Notes: generated by a model not told the origin, from the letters alone. Positions 26,769 through 36,817 are shown, counted from the stretch's first letter. The stretch is 64,000 nucleotides of DNA from Halobacillus alkaliphilus (GCF_900113125.1 NZ_FOOG01000009.1:1-64000); one strand, 5' to 3'. Numbers and translations are program-made.

Positions 26769-27800
26769 TTATCCCTCCTTCACTCTTTTCTCCTCATCTT
26801 CCTGCGACTGCTGAACATAAGAAGTCTGCTTTGACGGAACGGATTTCTTTTTTCTCGCTTGTCTCTTCATACGAAAATCAAGATACGCTCCTGCAATGCC
26901 CCTCGGATAGAAAATGATCAGTATAGTTAAGAGCGGACCGAAAATAAGCATCCGATAGTCTTGCAAAAATTGAAGAGATTGAGAGACGCTGACAATAAGA
27001 AAGGTGCCTACAATCGGGCCAGCGAGAGTTCCCAGACCACCAACTAACAAGTAGGTAAGAAAATCAAAAATAATTGTAATGTATCCAATGTCAGGCCCAA
27101 TGAACCTGATAAATGAAGCATACAAGGCTCCCGCCAGACCCGCAAAAAACGTAGAAAGAACAAAGACGAGCAGCTTGTTTTTCATCGTAGATATCCCAAT
27201 CGTCTGAGCCAGGTCTTCACTGTTTCGAATCGCTATAAAGGTACGGCCTGTGAGAGAATGGATAATCCGATACATAATGAGAATGGTAGCCAGCAAGAAA
27301 AAGAGAATCAGGTAATATTGAGAGAGAGGCGTTTCGAACGATATGGGACCAATTGCTGTTGGAGCCGGAATTCCAATTAATCCCCGCACACCGCCGGTGA
27401 GGCTGTCCCATTTATCTATCACCAAATAGATGATATACCCGACACACAGTGTGTAGATGGCAAAAAAGTGTTCCCGGGTCCTCAACGCAACCAGCCCTAC
27501 GACAAAACCAATGGCACTTGTTATCACACAAGCAAGTACGAGAGCAATCCAGTAGTTCAGCCCTGCTTTAACCGTCAGCAATCCTAAAGCGTAAGCTCCA
27601 ATGGCGAAAAAACCAGCGTGCGCAAGGGACAAATATCCGGTGTAACCTGCCAGAAGATTCAGCCCATAAACCGCAATCATCCAGATGAAGGCAAGAGTTA
27701 ACACATGCAGAAAGTAGTCATTTTGCGAGAGAAAAGGAAACACAACGGCCAGTAAAATGAAACCGATCATCCAGCCTCTTTTCTTAAGATAAGCTCCCAT
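26769..27800 (-). CDS. livM: ABC transporter permease LivM
   Basis: 343-aa membrane protein with about 9-10 helices and the LivM family core (GLNLLAGYTGYLSLAHAGFFAIGAY). The C-terminal tail is basic and hydrophilic (KRQARKKKS). The ATG follows the livH stop codon directly. It forms the channel with LivH. Confidence 0.93.
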   Translation of the reverse strand: MGAYLKKRGWMIGFILLAVVFPFLSQNDYFLHVLTLAFIWMIAVYGLNLLAGYTGYLSLAHAGFFAIGAYALGLLTVKAGLNYWIALVLACVITSAIGFVVGLVALRTREHFFAIYTLCVGYIIYLVIDKWDSLTGGVRGLIGIPAPTAIGPISFETPLSQYYLILFFLLATILIMYRIIHSLTGRTFIAIRNSEDLAQTIGISTMKNKLLVFVLSTFFAGLAGALYASFIRFIGPDIGYITIIFDFLTYLLVGGLGTLAGPIVGTFLIVSVSQSLQFLQDYRMLIFGPLLTILIIFYPRGIAGAYLDFRMKRQARKKKSVPSKQTSYVQQSQEDEEKRVKEG

Positions 27801-28664
27801 TTAGAAACCCTCCCTGGAAAAAAGACCTTTAGGACGAATAGATAGAATAATCACGAGAAGTAAAAAAGCAATGAGGTCTTTATAATCGTTAGAAATATAG
27901 GTGGCGCCAAGACTTTCCGTAAAGCCGAGAATATAACCGCCGAGAATAGCTCCAGGAATACTGCCCATTCCGCCAAGAATGATAATGACGAAGGCTTTTA
28001 GAATAACGAGGTGCCCCATTCCCGGAAAGACAAGATTGATCGGTGCCGATAAAGAGGCGGCAATGGCAGCCAATCCACCTGAAATCATAAACGTAAGCAT
28101 CGCGACTTTATTTGTATTGATGCCTACTAAATGGGCTCCTTCACGGTTTTGCGCCATGGCAATAATGGTGGCGCCAATATACGTCTTTTTCAAAAACAGG
28201 TAGAGTAGAATCATGACCGCTATGGCTCCAATATTAATGAGCACCCGCTGCATTGTGGCGGTCGTTCCAAAAAGGTTAATGACTTGTCCGTAAGGTGTGG
28301 TCATAGTGCGGTAGTCGGCTCCCCAAATCAATTGAGCAAATGCTTCGAGAAACAACAGCATACCGATCGCCGCTATTTTATCGTGGATCGGAGGAGCATT
28401 TCGAAGCGGGTGGAAAACCAGACGGTCCATAAGAACTCCGAGAAGTCCTACTACAAGAACAGAAACGGCCATTGCTATCCAATAATGAATCCCCCATAAC
28501 AGCATCAAGGTCAGAGTGATATAGGCACCAAGCATGTAAAGAGCACCGTGGGCAAAGTTAGGAATGTGTAGGATGCCGTAAACGAGTGTCAGTCCCAAAG
28601 CAACCAGACTATACACACTGCCAATTGTTAGCCCATTGAATAGCTGCTGCGTTAAAATATCCAT
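27801..28664 (-). CDS. livH: ABC transporter permease LivH
   Basis: 287-aa membrane protein, about eight helices, with the LivH opening QQLFNGLTIGSVYSLVALGL and ALIVYGILHIPNFAHG-like segment. It pairs with LivM. It lies 93 nt after the acyl-CoA ligase gene and is probably in the same transcript. Confidence 0.93.
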   Translation of the reverse strand: MDILTQQLFNGLTIGSVYSLVALGLTLVYGILHIPNFAHGALYMLGAYITLTLMLLWGIHYWIAMAVSVLVVGLLGVLMDRLVFHPLRNAPPIHDKIAAIGMLLFLEAFAQLIWGADYRTMTTPYGQVINLFGTTATMQRVLINIGAIAVMILLYLFLKKTYIGATIIAMAQNREGAHLVGINTNKVAMLTFMISGGLAAIAASLSAPINLVFPGMGHLVILKAFVIIILGGMGSIPGAILGGYILGFTESLGATYISNDYKDLIAFLLLVIILSIRPKGLFSREGF

Positions 28665-28757
28665 TGAACTTCCCCTTTAACCAGATTTTAAAGCCCGGGA
28701 GGACCCGAGAATAACGGTACAAAAACACCCGGGGTCCCAGACCAATTCAATCAATTG

Positions 28758-30428
28758 TTAACTACCTTGCACCTTCTCCCTCTCCTGTTCCTGCAGTTTC
28801 CGCCACAAGATCTTTCCACTATTGGTTGTAGGAAATTCTTCTCTGAACTCCACCATTCTTGGATACTTATAAGCAGCCATTTTTTCTTTGGACCAGGTAA
28901 TAATTTCTTCTTCTGTCACTTCTCCTTCGTATCCATCATTTAAAATGACAAACGCTTTAATATTCTCACCTTTCCTAGGATCTGGAACGCCAACTACACA
29001 AGCTTGCTGAATGGCGGGGTGATCATACAGAGCTGATTCTACTTCGGTCGGCCAGACATTAAATCCAGAGGCATTGATCATCCGCTTCACTCGATCGACA
29101 ATAAAGAAGTAGCCCTCCTCATCACAGCGTCCAATATCTCCCGTCCGGAAAAAAGACTTGCCATCAATATCTATAAAAGCGCTTTCATTTTCATCTTCAC
29201 GATTGTAATAGCCGAGCATGACTTGAGGTCCGTTTACAACAATTTCTCCAATCTCACCAGTCTGAACTTCTTCATTAGTGGCCGGATCAATAATCCGCGA
29301 ATCCACATTAAATGAAGGGATGCCAAGGCATTGAAGTTTCGGCCGATCAGGTGGATTGAAATGGGTTTGAGCAATGGTCTCAGACAGCCCGTATCCTTCC
29401 ACAAATTCAAGCTCTGTCAGATTATAGAGCTTTTCGCCAAGAGCTTTTGGAAAAGATGCTCCTCCGCCGGATATGGCATAAAGCGAGCTCAGATCATCCG
29501 ACTTAACAGCAGGGTTAGCAAGGAAATCAACCAACATGGTACTGATCGTCACCCAGTGTGTGCACTGCTGATCGCGAATCAGCTGGCGTGCAGCTTCGCG
29601 GTTCCATCTGGTCATAACGACAATTTTATTCCCGCTGAAAATCGGCATCAGCATGCTGTGAATCATGCCGGTCACGTGAAATAATGGCAAGGTCGCTAAT
29701 GTACTTGAATCAGTAGTAGCACGAGACCAGTGATAAGCCCCCACGGTATTCGCCTGTACGGTACGATTCGTATGCATACACCCTTTCGGCAGGCCGGTCG
29801 TTCCAGATGTATAAGGAAGTACAGCTAAGTCGTCGGCTGCAATCAATTGATCCTGCGGTTCTGCTCTGTGTTTAAGAGCCTCCCCCCATATATGCAGATG
29901 CTCTCCTGTTAAGGAAGCTCGTTCCGCAGAAACTTCCGCGGGAAGATAATCTCCAAGTTCATTTCCTTTATAATCGGAATAAGCAGCCACAATCAGGTTT
30001 TCAAGCGATGTACTTTCTACTAACGGCTCGACTACTTCCATGAATTCCTGTCCAATTAAGGCATTTCTCATGGAACCATCCTTAATGTAAAACTCGAGTT
30101 CGTTTGTTTTCAGCATCGGATTAATCGGTACAACAACAGCTCCTGCTCTTAAGATGGCATAGTAGCCAATAATGAATTGGGGAGAATTTTGCATGAATAA
30201 TAGAATTTTCTCCCCTTTGGTGACTTCTAAGTATTGCTGCAGATAACCAGCCAGGTTATCGACCTCTGCCAGAAGTTCCTGGTATGTCATTGTTGCACCA
30301 TAATAATAAATCGCTTCGTGATCGGGGTAACGCGCTGCCGATACTTTAAGATTGTCGTAAATAGACGTTTCCGGCACGGTAATCGTTTTCGTTAATTTTG
30401 GCCAGAAATCATAGTGCTTCGTTTTCAT
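28758..30428 (-). CDS. AMP-forming acyl-CoA ligase linked to the Liv importer
   Basis: 556 aa of the adenylate-forming family: YTSGTTGLPKGCMHTN, GYGLSETIAQTH, RTGDIGR, DRVKRMINASGFNVWP and the C-terminal NSGKILWRK. It turns the imported acid into a CoA thioester, so uptake and activation are encoded side by side. A cre-like site lies 40 nt upstream. Distinct from the ligase at 19972-21579, so two different acids or two steps are handled. Confidence 0.92.
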   Translation of the reverse strand: MKTKHYDFWPKLTKTITVPETSIYDNLKVSAARYPDHEAIYYYGATMTYQELLAEVDNLAGYLQQYLEVTKGEKILLFMQNSPQFIIGYYAILRAGAVVVPINPMLKTNELEFYIKDGSMRNALIGQEFMEVVEPLVESTSLENLIVAAYSDYKGNELGDYLPAEVSAERASLTGEHLHIWGEALKHRAEPQDQLIAADDLAVLPYTSGTTGLPKGCMHTNRTVQANTVGAYHWSRATTDSSTLATLPLFHVTGMIHSMLMPIFSGNKIVVMTRWNREAARQLIRDQQCTHWVTISTMLVDFLANPAVKSDDLSSLYAISGGGASFPKALGEKLYNLTELEFVEGYGLSETIAQTHFNPPDRPKLQCLGIPSFNVDSRIIDPATNEEVQTGEIGEIVVNGPQVMLGYYNREDENESAFIDIDGKSFFRTGDIGRCDEEGYFFIVDRVKRMINASGFNVWPTEVESALYDHPAIQQACVVGVPDPRKGENIKAFVILNDGYEGEVTEEEIITWSKEKMAAYKYPRMVEFREEFPTTNSGKILWRKLQEQEREKVQGS

Positions 30429-30467
30429 GAAGATCTCTCCTTTTTCAATTCAGATCCAAATGCTTAT

Positions 30468-30481
30468 TGTAAGCGTTTTCT
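30468..30481. promoter_or_regulatory. cre-like site (CcpA) upstream of the ligase-liv operon
   Basis: TGTAAGCGTTTTCT agrees with the CcpA consensus at 13 of 14 positions. It suggests repression of the ligase-Liv genes by preferred sugars. Confidence 0.6.
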
Positions 30482-30499
30482 TATTAAGTCAAAGAGCAC

Positions 30500-31279
30500 T
30501 TAAGTAATCATCCATCCGCCATCAACTAATAAATCTGATCCCGTCATATAGGAGGCTTCGTCTGAGGCAGCAAAAGTAATCACTTTAGCAATTTCTTCAG
30601 GACGCCCCACTCGACTGAGCGCCGTATTGCGCTGAATGGCTTCTTCAAATCGTTTATTCTTCAGTCCTTCTTCTGTCAGCGGAGTTTCCGCAAAGCCAGG
30701 GGAAACTGAATTCACCCGGATTCCATATGACGCAAGCTCCAGTGCCAGTGACTTGGTAAAATTAATGACCGCAGCTTTGGAGGAACTGTAATGAGGAATC
30801 TTAGCTCCTGCTTTATGTCCAGATAAGGAAGCCACGTTTACGATTGACCGATTGACATCTGTTTCTTCCTTCTCCTTACCTTTGATTATGATACGTCCAA
30901 GTGCTTTCGAGACTAGATAAACGCTTTTTAAATTCGTGTTCTGAATTCTGTCCCACTCCGATTCTTCCATATTAAGTATGGTAGAATTCCCTGAGGTTCC
31001 CGCATTGTTTACAAGAATGTGAAGGTCTCCTGCCTTCTGCTCAATAAAATCAGCCAGCTCCTGTACTTCCTCTTCTTTCGTCACATCCGCTTGAAAAATA
31101 TCCGCTGCGGGTTCACTCAGACCTTCATTAATCTGCTGAGCTGCTCGCTCAAGCTTGGATACAGTCCGTCCCACCAGAATAACGTGAGCCCCTTCGGAGG
31201 CAAGCCGAGCAGCCGTCTGTTCGCCGATTCCGCTGCCAGCGCCCGTTACCACAGCTATCGCACCTTTAAATCTAGAAAT
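30500..31279 (-). CDS. SDR-family dehydrogenase (3-hydroxyacyl-CoA dehydrogenase-like)
   Basis: About 259 aa. NAD(P)-binding TGAGSGIG, then NNAGTSGNS, catalytic serine in VASLSGHK and YSSSKAAV (Tyr-x-x-x-Lys), and a C-terminal DGGWMIT. The frame has no ATG, GTG or TTG before the GTG at 31252, which would delete the first beta-strand. GGAGAGG is six bases before an ATT codon at 31279 that gives the normal N-terminus SRFKGAIAVVTG, so translation probably starts at ATT. Likely oxidises a 3-hydroxyacyl-CoA in the island's pathway. Confidence 0.85.
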   Translation of the reverse strand: MSRFKGAIAVVTGAGSGIGEQTAARLASEGAHVILVGRTVSKLERAAQQINEGLSEPAADIFQADVTKEEEVQELADFIEQKAGDLHILVNNAGTSGNSTILNMEESEWDRIQNTNLKSVYLVSKALGRIIIKGKEKEETDVNRSIVNVASLSGHKAGAKIPHYSSSKAAVINFTKSLALELASYGIRVNSVSPGFAETPLTEEGLKNKRFEEAIQRNTALSRVGRPEEIAKVITFAASDEASYMTGSDLLVDGGWMIT

Positions 31280-31302
31280 GATTACCCTCTCCTTTCTTCT
31301 AA

Positions 31303-31707
31303 TTAATTCTGTACAAGATGACTTTCAAGCGCGTCACGTAAATGTTGAGGGATAGTTTCACTTTTCTGCGCTTCATAATTAAAATGAACGACTACGGCTT
31401 CCGAATCTGCAATCCGTTCTCCTGTGTCGGCTGCTTCTATGCTGTGAGTAAAGTAGAAGCTGCTGTTTCCAATGTGTGATACCCAGGAAGACACGATCAA
31501 TTCCTGCCCAAAATAAGCCTGACTGACGAAATCGCACTTCGTGGATGCCAAAATGAATTGCCCAGCTGAGTTCAGCTCCTCTGGAATCACTTCTTGAAAG
31601 AATTTCCCCCTGGCTTCCTCTAGATAAATGAAATAACTCGTATTATTTACGTGTCCCGCCATATCCGTTTCACAGAAACGGACTCTCACTCGTATTTGAT
31701 GATTCAA
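31303..31707 (-). CDS. Acyl-CoA thioesterase, YbgC/FadM hotdog type
   Basis: 134 aa of the 4-hydroxybenzoyl-CoA thioesterase class, with the catalytic region RFCETDMAGHVNNTSYFIYLEEAR. It should release CoA from an acyl- or aroyl-CoA. It is the first gene after an operator-like palindrome and precedes the SDR gene by 23 nt. Confidence 0.88.
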   Translation of the reverse strand: MNHQIRVRVRFCETDMAGHVNNTSYFIYLEEARGKFFQEVIPEELNSAGQFILASTKCDFVSQAYFGQELIVSSWVSHIGNSSFYFTHSIEAADTGERIADSEAVVVHFNYEAQKSETIPQHLRDALESHLVQN

Positions 31708-31722
31708 GTGTCACCCTCCCTT

Positions 31723-31739
31723 CTAACCGGTTAGTATCC
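31723..31739. promoter_or_regulatory. Palindromic operator (TAACCGGTTA core)
   Basis: CTAACCGGTTAG is a perfect 12-bp palindrome with GTAT to its right. It lies between the TetR gene and the thioesterase start and matches the sites at 38818-38841 and 59330-59351, so it is the probable target of that TetR protein. Confidence 0.65.
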
Positions 31740-31775
31740 TTTAAAAAAACCCTTTTAATAAGGGAAGCGATCACG

Positions 31776-32345
31776 TTAGTCGCTTTTATTAATTCCATTT
31801 AACAGGATCTCTACGTAAATGTCTGTGAGTTCTTCAGCCGATACATCTCCCTCAGGGTTATACCAGTAATAACTCCAGTTTGTCATTCCTAGTATTCCGC
31901 GCGTAACCATGTCGGCATGTAGGTCTTCCTGAAACTCTCCTTTATGAATACCTTCTTCCACAAGTTGCTGTAGATTTTTACGGAACTGATCTCTTTTTTC
32001 AACGTTCTGTTCCAGGTACTTGGGTCCCAAATTACGCATTTCACGGAAAAAGATCCTCGCGCTTTTTTTCCGCTCATTAATACTTTGCAGAACCATATAA
32101 ATCATCGCACGCAGCTTTTCTCTTGAATCCTTGGCTTCATCCTGAAGGATTTCCTCCTGTTTTTTAAGGAGAAATTCAATGAAGTTTAAGTGAATCGTCG
32201 TTAACAATTCCTGTTTATTAGTGAAATAATAATAGAAGGTACCTTTGGTGACTCCCAGTTCGTCCACGATTTCCTGAATTGACGTTTCCGTGAAGCCTTT
32301 TTTGTCAAATAGATGAATGCTGACATCAATCATTTTCTGTTTCAT
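31776..32345 (-). CDS. TetR-family regulator of the acyl-CoA island
   Basis: About 190 aa. The N-terminal HTH is classic: SIQEIVDELGVTKGTFYYYFTNKQELL. The C-terminal helical ligand domain resembles FadR/FabR-type regulators that bind acyl-CoAs. It sits between the thiolase and thioesterase genes, in the same direction. It probably represses operons carrying the TAACCGG operators and is released by an acyl-CoA; both points are inference. Confidence 0.88.
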   Translation of the reverse strand: MKQKMIDVSIHLFDKKGFTETSIQEIVDELGVTKGTFYYYFTNKQELLTTIHLNFIEFLLKKQEEILQDEAKDSREKLRAMIYMVLQSINERKKSARIFFREMRNLGPKYLEQNVEKRDQFRKNLQQLVEEGIHKGEFQEDLHADMVTRGILGMTNWSYYWYNPEGDVSAEELTDIYVEILLNGINKSD

Positions 32346-32417
32346 CACTGCATTGTCCTCTCGTTTAGGGATGATACGTTATTATAACATTCCTAAATCT
32401 CACGAAAACGACGGATT

Positions 32418-33590
32418 TCATCCACGTTCAAGAATCATGGCAATTCCTTGGCCGCCCCCGATGCAAGCTGTAACTAAAGCATGTTGACCGCCTCTTCGTT
32501 TCAGTTCATAAATGGCTTTTGTCGCAAGAATGGCTCCTGTCGCGCCAAGAGGGTGCCCGTGAGCAATCGCTCCTCCATTAACATTCACTTTCTCAAGATC
32601 CATCTTCATTTCTTTATTACAAGCCAGCACCTGCGCAGCAAACGCTTCATTAATTTCAATAATGTCCATATCCTCTAAGCCAAGACCTGTCTGCTCCAAT
32701 ACTTTCTGAGTGGCAGGCACAGGACCAATGCCCATAATATTTGGATCTACCCCGGCTACAGCACAAGCCTTCACGGTGGCTAATGGAGTCAGGCCTGATT
32801 GCTCGGCTTTTTCTCTCGACATAACCATCAGAGCAGAAGCAGCATCATTTAAACCAGAGCTGTTTCCAGCAGTTACCGTTCCTTCTTCCAGAAAAGCCGG
32901 ACGTAATTTAGCCATGCCTTCGACAGTTGAACCGGGTCTCGGATGTTCATCTACCTTAAACTCAATCGGTGCTCCTTTTCGAACAGGAATCTCAAGCGAT
33001 ACGATCTGCTCTTCAAACCGCCCTTCCTCTATCGCCATCCCCATTCTTTCTTGGCTTTGCTGAGCGAATTGATCCTGTTCTTCTCTTGGAATGCTGTATT
33101 TCTCCGCAAGATTTTCAGCCGTAATTCCCATTGGAGGATCACCAATCTCTTTTGGTGCCAGCTGTGATTTCTTAAACTTAGGAGGGACAGGGCTGAAAGC
33201 TCTTTCCGGGCGCTCCATCAAGTAAGGGGCCTGACTCATACTCTCCGTTCCGCCCGCTACATAAACATCGCCGCTGCCTGCCCGAATGGCTTGAGCAGCG
33301 AGATAAATCGCATTGAGACCGGAGCCGCATTGCCTGTCCACTGTTAAACCGGGAAGATTAATAGACAGACCGGACTGTAAAGCCGATAGACGAGCCACAT
33401 TGCCGCCACCACTTAACACGTTTCCCATAATCACATCTTCAATCATATCCACATCGACACCAGCTCGTTTGACTGCTTCCTTAATAACTTCTGCTCCAAG
33501 GACATGGGCTGGCACTTTGGCTAGTGTTCCTCCCTGTTTGCCTATAGCTGTTCGTACTGCTGATACAATCACCGCATCACGTTCTCTCAT
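32418..33590 (-). CDS. Acetyl-CoA C-acetyltransferase (thiolase)
   Basis: 390 aa. Catalytic residues Cys88 (DRQCGSGLNA), His in NGGAIAHGHPLGATGA and Cys in CIGGGQG; the substrate loop reads TAGNSSGLNDAA. Start ATG 33590 after GGAGTGAC. It performs the thiolytic last step of beta-oxidation. A second thiolase at 17538-18722 is only distantly similar, so the island encodes two thiolytic steps or two chain types. Confidence 0.93.
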   Translation of the reverse strand: MRERDAVIVSAVRTAIGKQGGTLAKVPAHVLGAEVIKEAVKRAGVDVDMIEDVIMGNVLSGGGNVARLSALQSGLSINLPGLTVDRQCGSGLNAIYLAAQAIRAGSGDVYVAGGTESMSQAPYLMERPERAFSPVPPKFKKSQLAPKEIGDPPMGITAENLAEKYSIPREEQDQFAQQSQERMGMAIEEGRFEEQIVSLEIPVRKGAPIEFKVDEHPRPGSTVEGMAKLRPAFLEEGTVTAGNSSGLNDAASALMVMSREKAEQSGLTPLATVKACAVAGVDPNIMGIGPVPATQKVLEQTGLGLEDMDIIEINEAFAAQVLACNKEMKMDLEKVNVNGGAIAHGHPLGATGAILATKAIYELKRRGGQHALVTACIGGGQGIAMILERG

Positions 33591-33646
33591 AATGTCACTC
33601 CTCTATTAATTGTCTCTATTAAAATTCCGTATTGATCTTCCTAGTT

Positions 33647-33872
33647 AAGCTCCCGTTTGTTTAAGACTCCGTTTCGAGATATTGGTTGACGAGGATGGTC
33701 CTGCGGGGGTCGATTTCGCTTTCCGTGGGAATGCGCGGAGCCTCCTCAGAAGCGACCGAGGAGGCTTGCCAGTTCCCCCGTAGGAAAGCGAGTTGTTTCC
33801 GTAGCCACCCTCATCGATTTTAGGCCACGGGCCCAAGTTATCTCGAAACTGAGTCTTACAGTAACCGGCCCT
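33647..33872 (-). repeat. MITE-like intergenic repeat, copy E
   Basis: The best preserved copy. Read on the minus strand it starts AGGGCCGGTTAC, has the left terminal repeat AAGACTCAGTTTCGAGATA, an inner pair AACTCGCTTTCC / GGAAAGCGAAATCG, a central GAGGAGGCT/AGCCTCCTC hairpin, and the right terminal repeat TATCTCGAAACGGAGTCTT followed by AAACGGGAGCTT. About 225 bp, between thiolase and SDR genes. Confidence 0.85.
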
Positions 33873-33927
33873 ATTGCTTAATAATGATCTTCATGAGAAA
33901 TCAAAAACAGCGCTTAACAGAGCTTTT

Positions 33928-34701
33928 TTACATGGCATGTGTGCCGCCATCCACGATGATGACGTCACCTGTAATATGGTCAGAAGCCGCTGAGCTTAAG
34001 AAAATAGCCGCTCCTTTTAAATCATCTTCACTTCCGAATTTCCGTAAGGGTGTGCCTTCCAGAAAGGTATCTCCGCCTCTTTCCATAAGTACTTTGGACA
34101 TCTTTGTCGGGAAAAACCCTGGAGCAATCGCATTCACACATATTCCCCTCGGGCCCCACTTGACCGCAAGATCCTTGGTGAATGTAAGAACAGCTCCTTT
34201 ACTTGAGTTATAACCAATCGTGTCCATATATTTTGGATCCGATCCTTTTAAGCCAGCGACAGATGAAATGTTAATGATTTTGCCTGACCCTTGCTCGAGC
34301 ATAACTTTTCCTGCGATTTGAGACATGAGAAATGTCCCCGTTACATTTACGTTAAACACTTTCTGCCAGGCTTCAAGCGGCATTTCCTCTGCAGGAGCTC
34401 CCCAGGTCGCACCGCTATTGTTTACTAAAATATCGATGCGTCCAAAATGATTGACGGTTTCGTCCACGACCTTTTGCATACTATCGGGATTCGTAACATC
34501 GCACTCAAAAGCAAGGGAGTCTACGCCAAGTTCTTTTAACTGGCTGCTTACTTCCTCACACGCATCCAGCTTACGTGAGCAAACCACAACGTGGGCACCT
34601 GATTCCGCAAAGCCTTCTGCGATTTGTTTACCAAGGCCCCGGCCCCCTCCGGTCACAATAGCCACTTTATCCGTAAGATCAAAAAGCTGTTTAGCGTGCA
34701 T
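33928..34701 (-). CDS. SDR-family dehydrogenase
   Basis: 257 aa from ATG 34701, which overlaps the end of the preceding dehydrogenase gene by 11 nt. Motifs: [25 protein letters not shown] and YNSSKGAV (catalytic Tyr/Lys), closing [10 protein letters not shown]. Probably an NAD(P)-dependent 3-hydroxyacyl-CoA or related dehydrogenase. The open frame runs to 34872 but that part only mirrors the acyl-CoA dehydrogenase gene in another frame. Confidence 0.88.
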   Translation of the reverse strand: MHAKQLFDLTDKVAIVTGGGRGLGKQIAEGFAESGAHVVVCSRKLDACEEVSSQLKELGVDSLAFECDVTNPDSMQKVVDETVNHFGRIDILVNNSGATWGAPAEEMPLEAWQKVFNVNVTGTFLMSQIAGKVMLEQGSGKIINISSVAGLKGSDPKYMDTIGYNSSKGAVLTFTKDLAVKWGPRGICVNAIAPGFFPTKMSKVLMERGGDTFLEGTPLRKFGSEDDLKGAAIFLSSAASDHITGDVIIVDGGTHAM

Positions 34702-35920
34702 ATGCGCCACTCCGATCCTGCGTTTTCTTAAGCTCATATTTAGCAACCGCGCGTCGGTGGACTTCATCTGGCCCATCCGCCAGCCGCAGCGTCCGGATAT
34801 TTGCCCACTGCGATGCCAGAATCGTATCCTGACTGACGCCCGCTGCGCCAAACGCTTGAATCGCGCGGTCAATGACTTTCAGCGCCATATTCGGAGCCAC
34901 CACTTTGATCATGGCAATCTCTGCCTTCGCTTCTTTGTTTCCGACCGTATCCATCATATAAGCTGCTTTTAACGTAAGAAGCCTCGCCTGCTCAATTTCA
35001 ATTCCTGAGTCCGCAATCCATTCACGAATTACACCCTGATCAGCAAGCTTTTTCCCAAACGTTTCACGCTCCTGCACCCGTTTACACATTTCTTCAAGCG
35101 CTCGTTCTGCCGCTCCAATCGTTCTCATGCAGTGATGAATTCTTCCCGGACCCAGTCTGCCTTGAGCAATAGCAAAACCTTTCCCCTCTCCCCAAATCAA
35201 ATTGGAAGCAGGAACTCGAACGTCCGAAAACTCAATCTCCGCGTGCCCGTGCGGTGCATGATCGTAACCAAAAACCGGAAGTGTCCGTTTAATCGTCACT
35301 CCCCGGGTATCAAGAGGAACCAGAATCATCGACTGCTGGTCATACTTAGGAGCATCCGGATCGTTTTTTCCCATAACAATACTAATCTTGCAGCGAGGGT
35401 CTCCCGCTCCGGATGACCACCACTTCGTTCCGTTGATCACGTATTCGTCCCCGACTCGTTCTATCCTCGTTTGAATATTCGTGGCATCAGAGGAGGCGGC
35501 GTCCGGCTCCGTCATGGAAAAGCAGGAGCGGATTGCCCCATTCAATAAAGGACGCAGCCACTGATCCTTCTGCTCCTCCGTTCCATATCGCTCCAAAACC
35601 TCCATATTACCCGTGTCTGGAGCAGCACAGTTGAAGACTTCCGGCGCAATGCTTGAGCGCCCCATAATTTCGCATAAAGGGGCGTACTCCAGGTTGGAAA
35701 GACCCGCTCCCCATTCACTATCCGGTAAAAATAAATTCCATAATCCGGCCGCTTTCGCCTTCTCTTTCAGCTCCTCCATAATAGGCGGCACGTCGGCGAA
35801 ACGGTCCTGCTGATTCAACTGGGCTTCATAAACCGTTTCATTGGGATAAATATAGTCGTTCATAAAGGCATTCAATTTTTTCTGAAGATCTTTCACTTTA
35901 TGTGAGTACTCAAAATCCAT
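34691..35920 (-). CDS. Acyl-CoA dehydrogenase, ACAD10/11-like
   Basis: 409 aa. Features of the ACAD10/11-like branch: [48 protein letters not shown] and, near the end, [12 protein letters not shown] where other branches have the YEGT catalytic segment. It oxidises an acyl-CoA, in this branch often long or 4-substituted chains. Start ATG 35920. It precedes an SDR gene with overlap and follows the MaoC pair. Confidence 0.9.
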   Translation of the reverse strand: MDFEYSHKVKDLQKKLNAFMNDYIYPNETVYEAQLNQQDRFADVPPIMEELKEKAKAAGLWNLFLPDSEWGAGLSNLEYAPLCEIMGRSSIAPEVFNCAAPDTGNMEVLERYGTEEQKDQWLRPLLNGAIRSCFSMTEPDAASSDATNIQTRIERVGDEYVINGTKWWSSGAGDPRCKISIVMGKNDPDAPKYDQQSMILVPLDTRGVTIKRTLPVFGYDHAPHGHAEIEFSDVRVPASNLIWGEGKGFAIAQGRLGPGRIHHCMRTIGAAERALEEMCKRVQERETFGKKLADQGVIREWIADSGIEIEQARLLTLKAAYMMDTVGNKEAKAEIAMIKVVAPNMALKVIDRAIQAFGAAGVSQDTILASQWANIRTLRLADGPDEVHRRAVAKYELKKTQDRSGAYAR

Positions 35921-35945
35921 GAAATTGTCCCTCCGTTATCCCGTT

Positions 35946-36365
35946 TTATGTAGCTGCTGTGATCAAACGCTTACAAAATACCACATTTCCTTTGATGACA
36001 TCTCTTCCATCCTGATTGGATGCGCGGACGGAGAACGACAGCTCTTCTTCACCCTGTTCATCAAGAACCGCGTGAAGCGTAATCACATCATTCAGGAAAA
36101 CCATTCCTTTAAAACGGATCGAATAGTCCTGGATAAAACCTTCCTCATAATAAGGAGTGAACAGCTTCGCTAAGTTTCCCATCGTCCACATCCCGTGAGC
36201 TATAATTCCTGGGAGACCAGCCTTTTCTGCTTCCTCATCAATCGTGTGAATCGGATTGTAGTCTCCTGAAGCGCCCGCGTACTTAATCAGATCAAGCCTG
36301 GATACAGGAGGGAGCGTAATCTCTTCCAGCGACTCGCCCACTTGCAAGTCTTTCAATCCAGTCAT
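35946..36365 (-). CDS. MaoC-like (R)-specific enoyl-CoA hydratase subunit
   Basis: 139-aa hotdog protein with the hydratase-2 motif YAGASGDYNPIHTIDEEAEKAG followed by IIAHGMWTMG; catalytic Asp and His are present. It hydrates a 2-enoyl-CoA to the (R)-3-hydroxy form. Its ATG lies inside the stop of the upstream MaoC-N gene (4-nt overlap), suggesting a heteromeric enzyme. Confidence 0.88.
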   Translation of the reverse strand: MTGLKDLQVGESLEEITLPPVSRLDLIKYAGASGDYNPIHTIDEEAEKAGLPGIIAHGMWTMGNLAKLFTPYYEEGFIQDYSIRFKGMVFLNDVITLHAVLDEQGEEELSFSVRASNQDGRDVIKGNVVFCKRLITAAT

Positions 36366-36796
36366 ACCGTCATCCCCTTTCGCACTGCTTCCGTGATAAT
36401 AACCACCTGCTCTTCTGAGAAAATAAGTCTGCCTTCAGGGTCTTCGCCATATCTTTTCACTTTTAAAAATCCCATATTGCCGCTTTTGCCGCTGCGTTCG
36501 TAGTAATCATCTACTTCGGCGTAGCAAATAATCTCTTCTTCTACAAAAAGCGGCCGCTCATAATGATAGTTTTGTTCTCCGTGAATCAAGCCTTTATTCG
36601 GCAGGTTCAGCTCTTCGATGGATCCGTAATCGAATACTCTTGGAAACGTCGGCGGCGCTATATTCCGGGAATAATTTTCTTCATCCGTATAAATAGGATG
36701 CAAATCTCCGATAGCTTCTGCGAATTTTTTCACGGCTCCTCGCTCTACTCTGTTTTTTACTTTTTCGGACCTTTTGCCAATCGTATGCTCAAACAT
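36362..36796 (-). CDS. MaoC N-terminal-type dehydratase partner
   Basis: 144 aa from ATG 36796, after GAGGAGGAGG; the frame is open to 36817 but that part is the ribosome site. It matches FAS1-like/MaoC N-terminal domains: KFAEAIGDLHPIYTDEENY, PPTFPRV and EQNYHYERPL. Such proteins pair with a catalytic MaoC subunit to accept bulky acyl chains. It is coupled to the next gene. Confidence 0.85.
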   Translation of the reverse strand: MFEHTIGKRSEKVKNRVERGAVKKFAEAIGDLHPIYTDEENYSRNIAPPTFPRVFDYGSIEELNLPNKGLIHGEQNYHYERPLFVEEEIICYAEVDDYYERSGKSGNMGFLKVKRYGEDPEGRLIFSEEQVVIITEAVRKGMTV

Positions 36797-36817
36797 AGTC
36801 AGCTTCCTCCTCCTCAA

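Noticed and set aside
33645-33836. 63-codon minus frame
   Set aside because: It lies in repeat copy E and mirrors the palindromic DNA.
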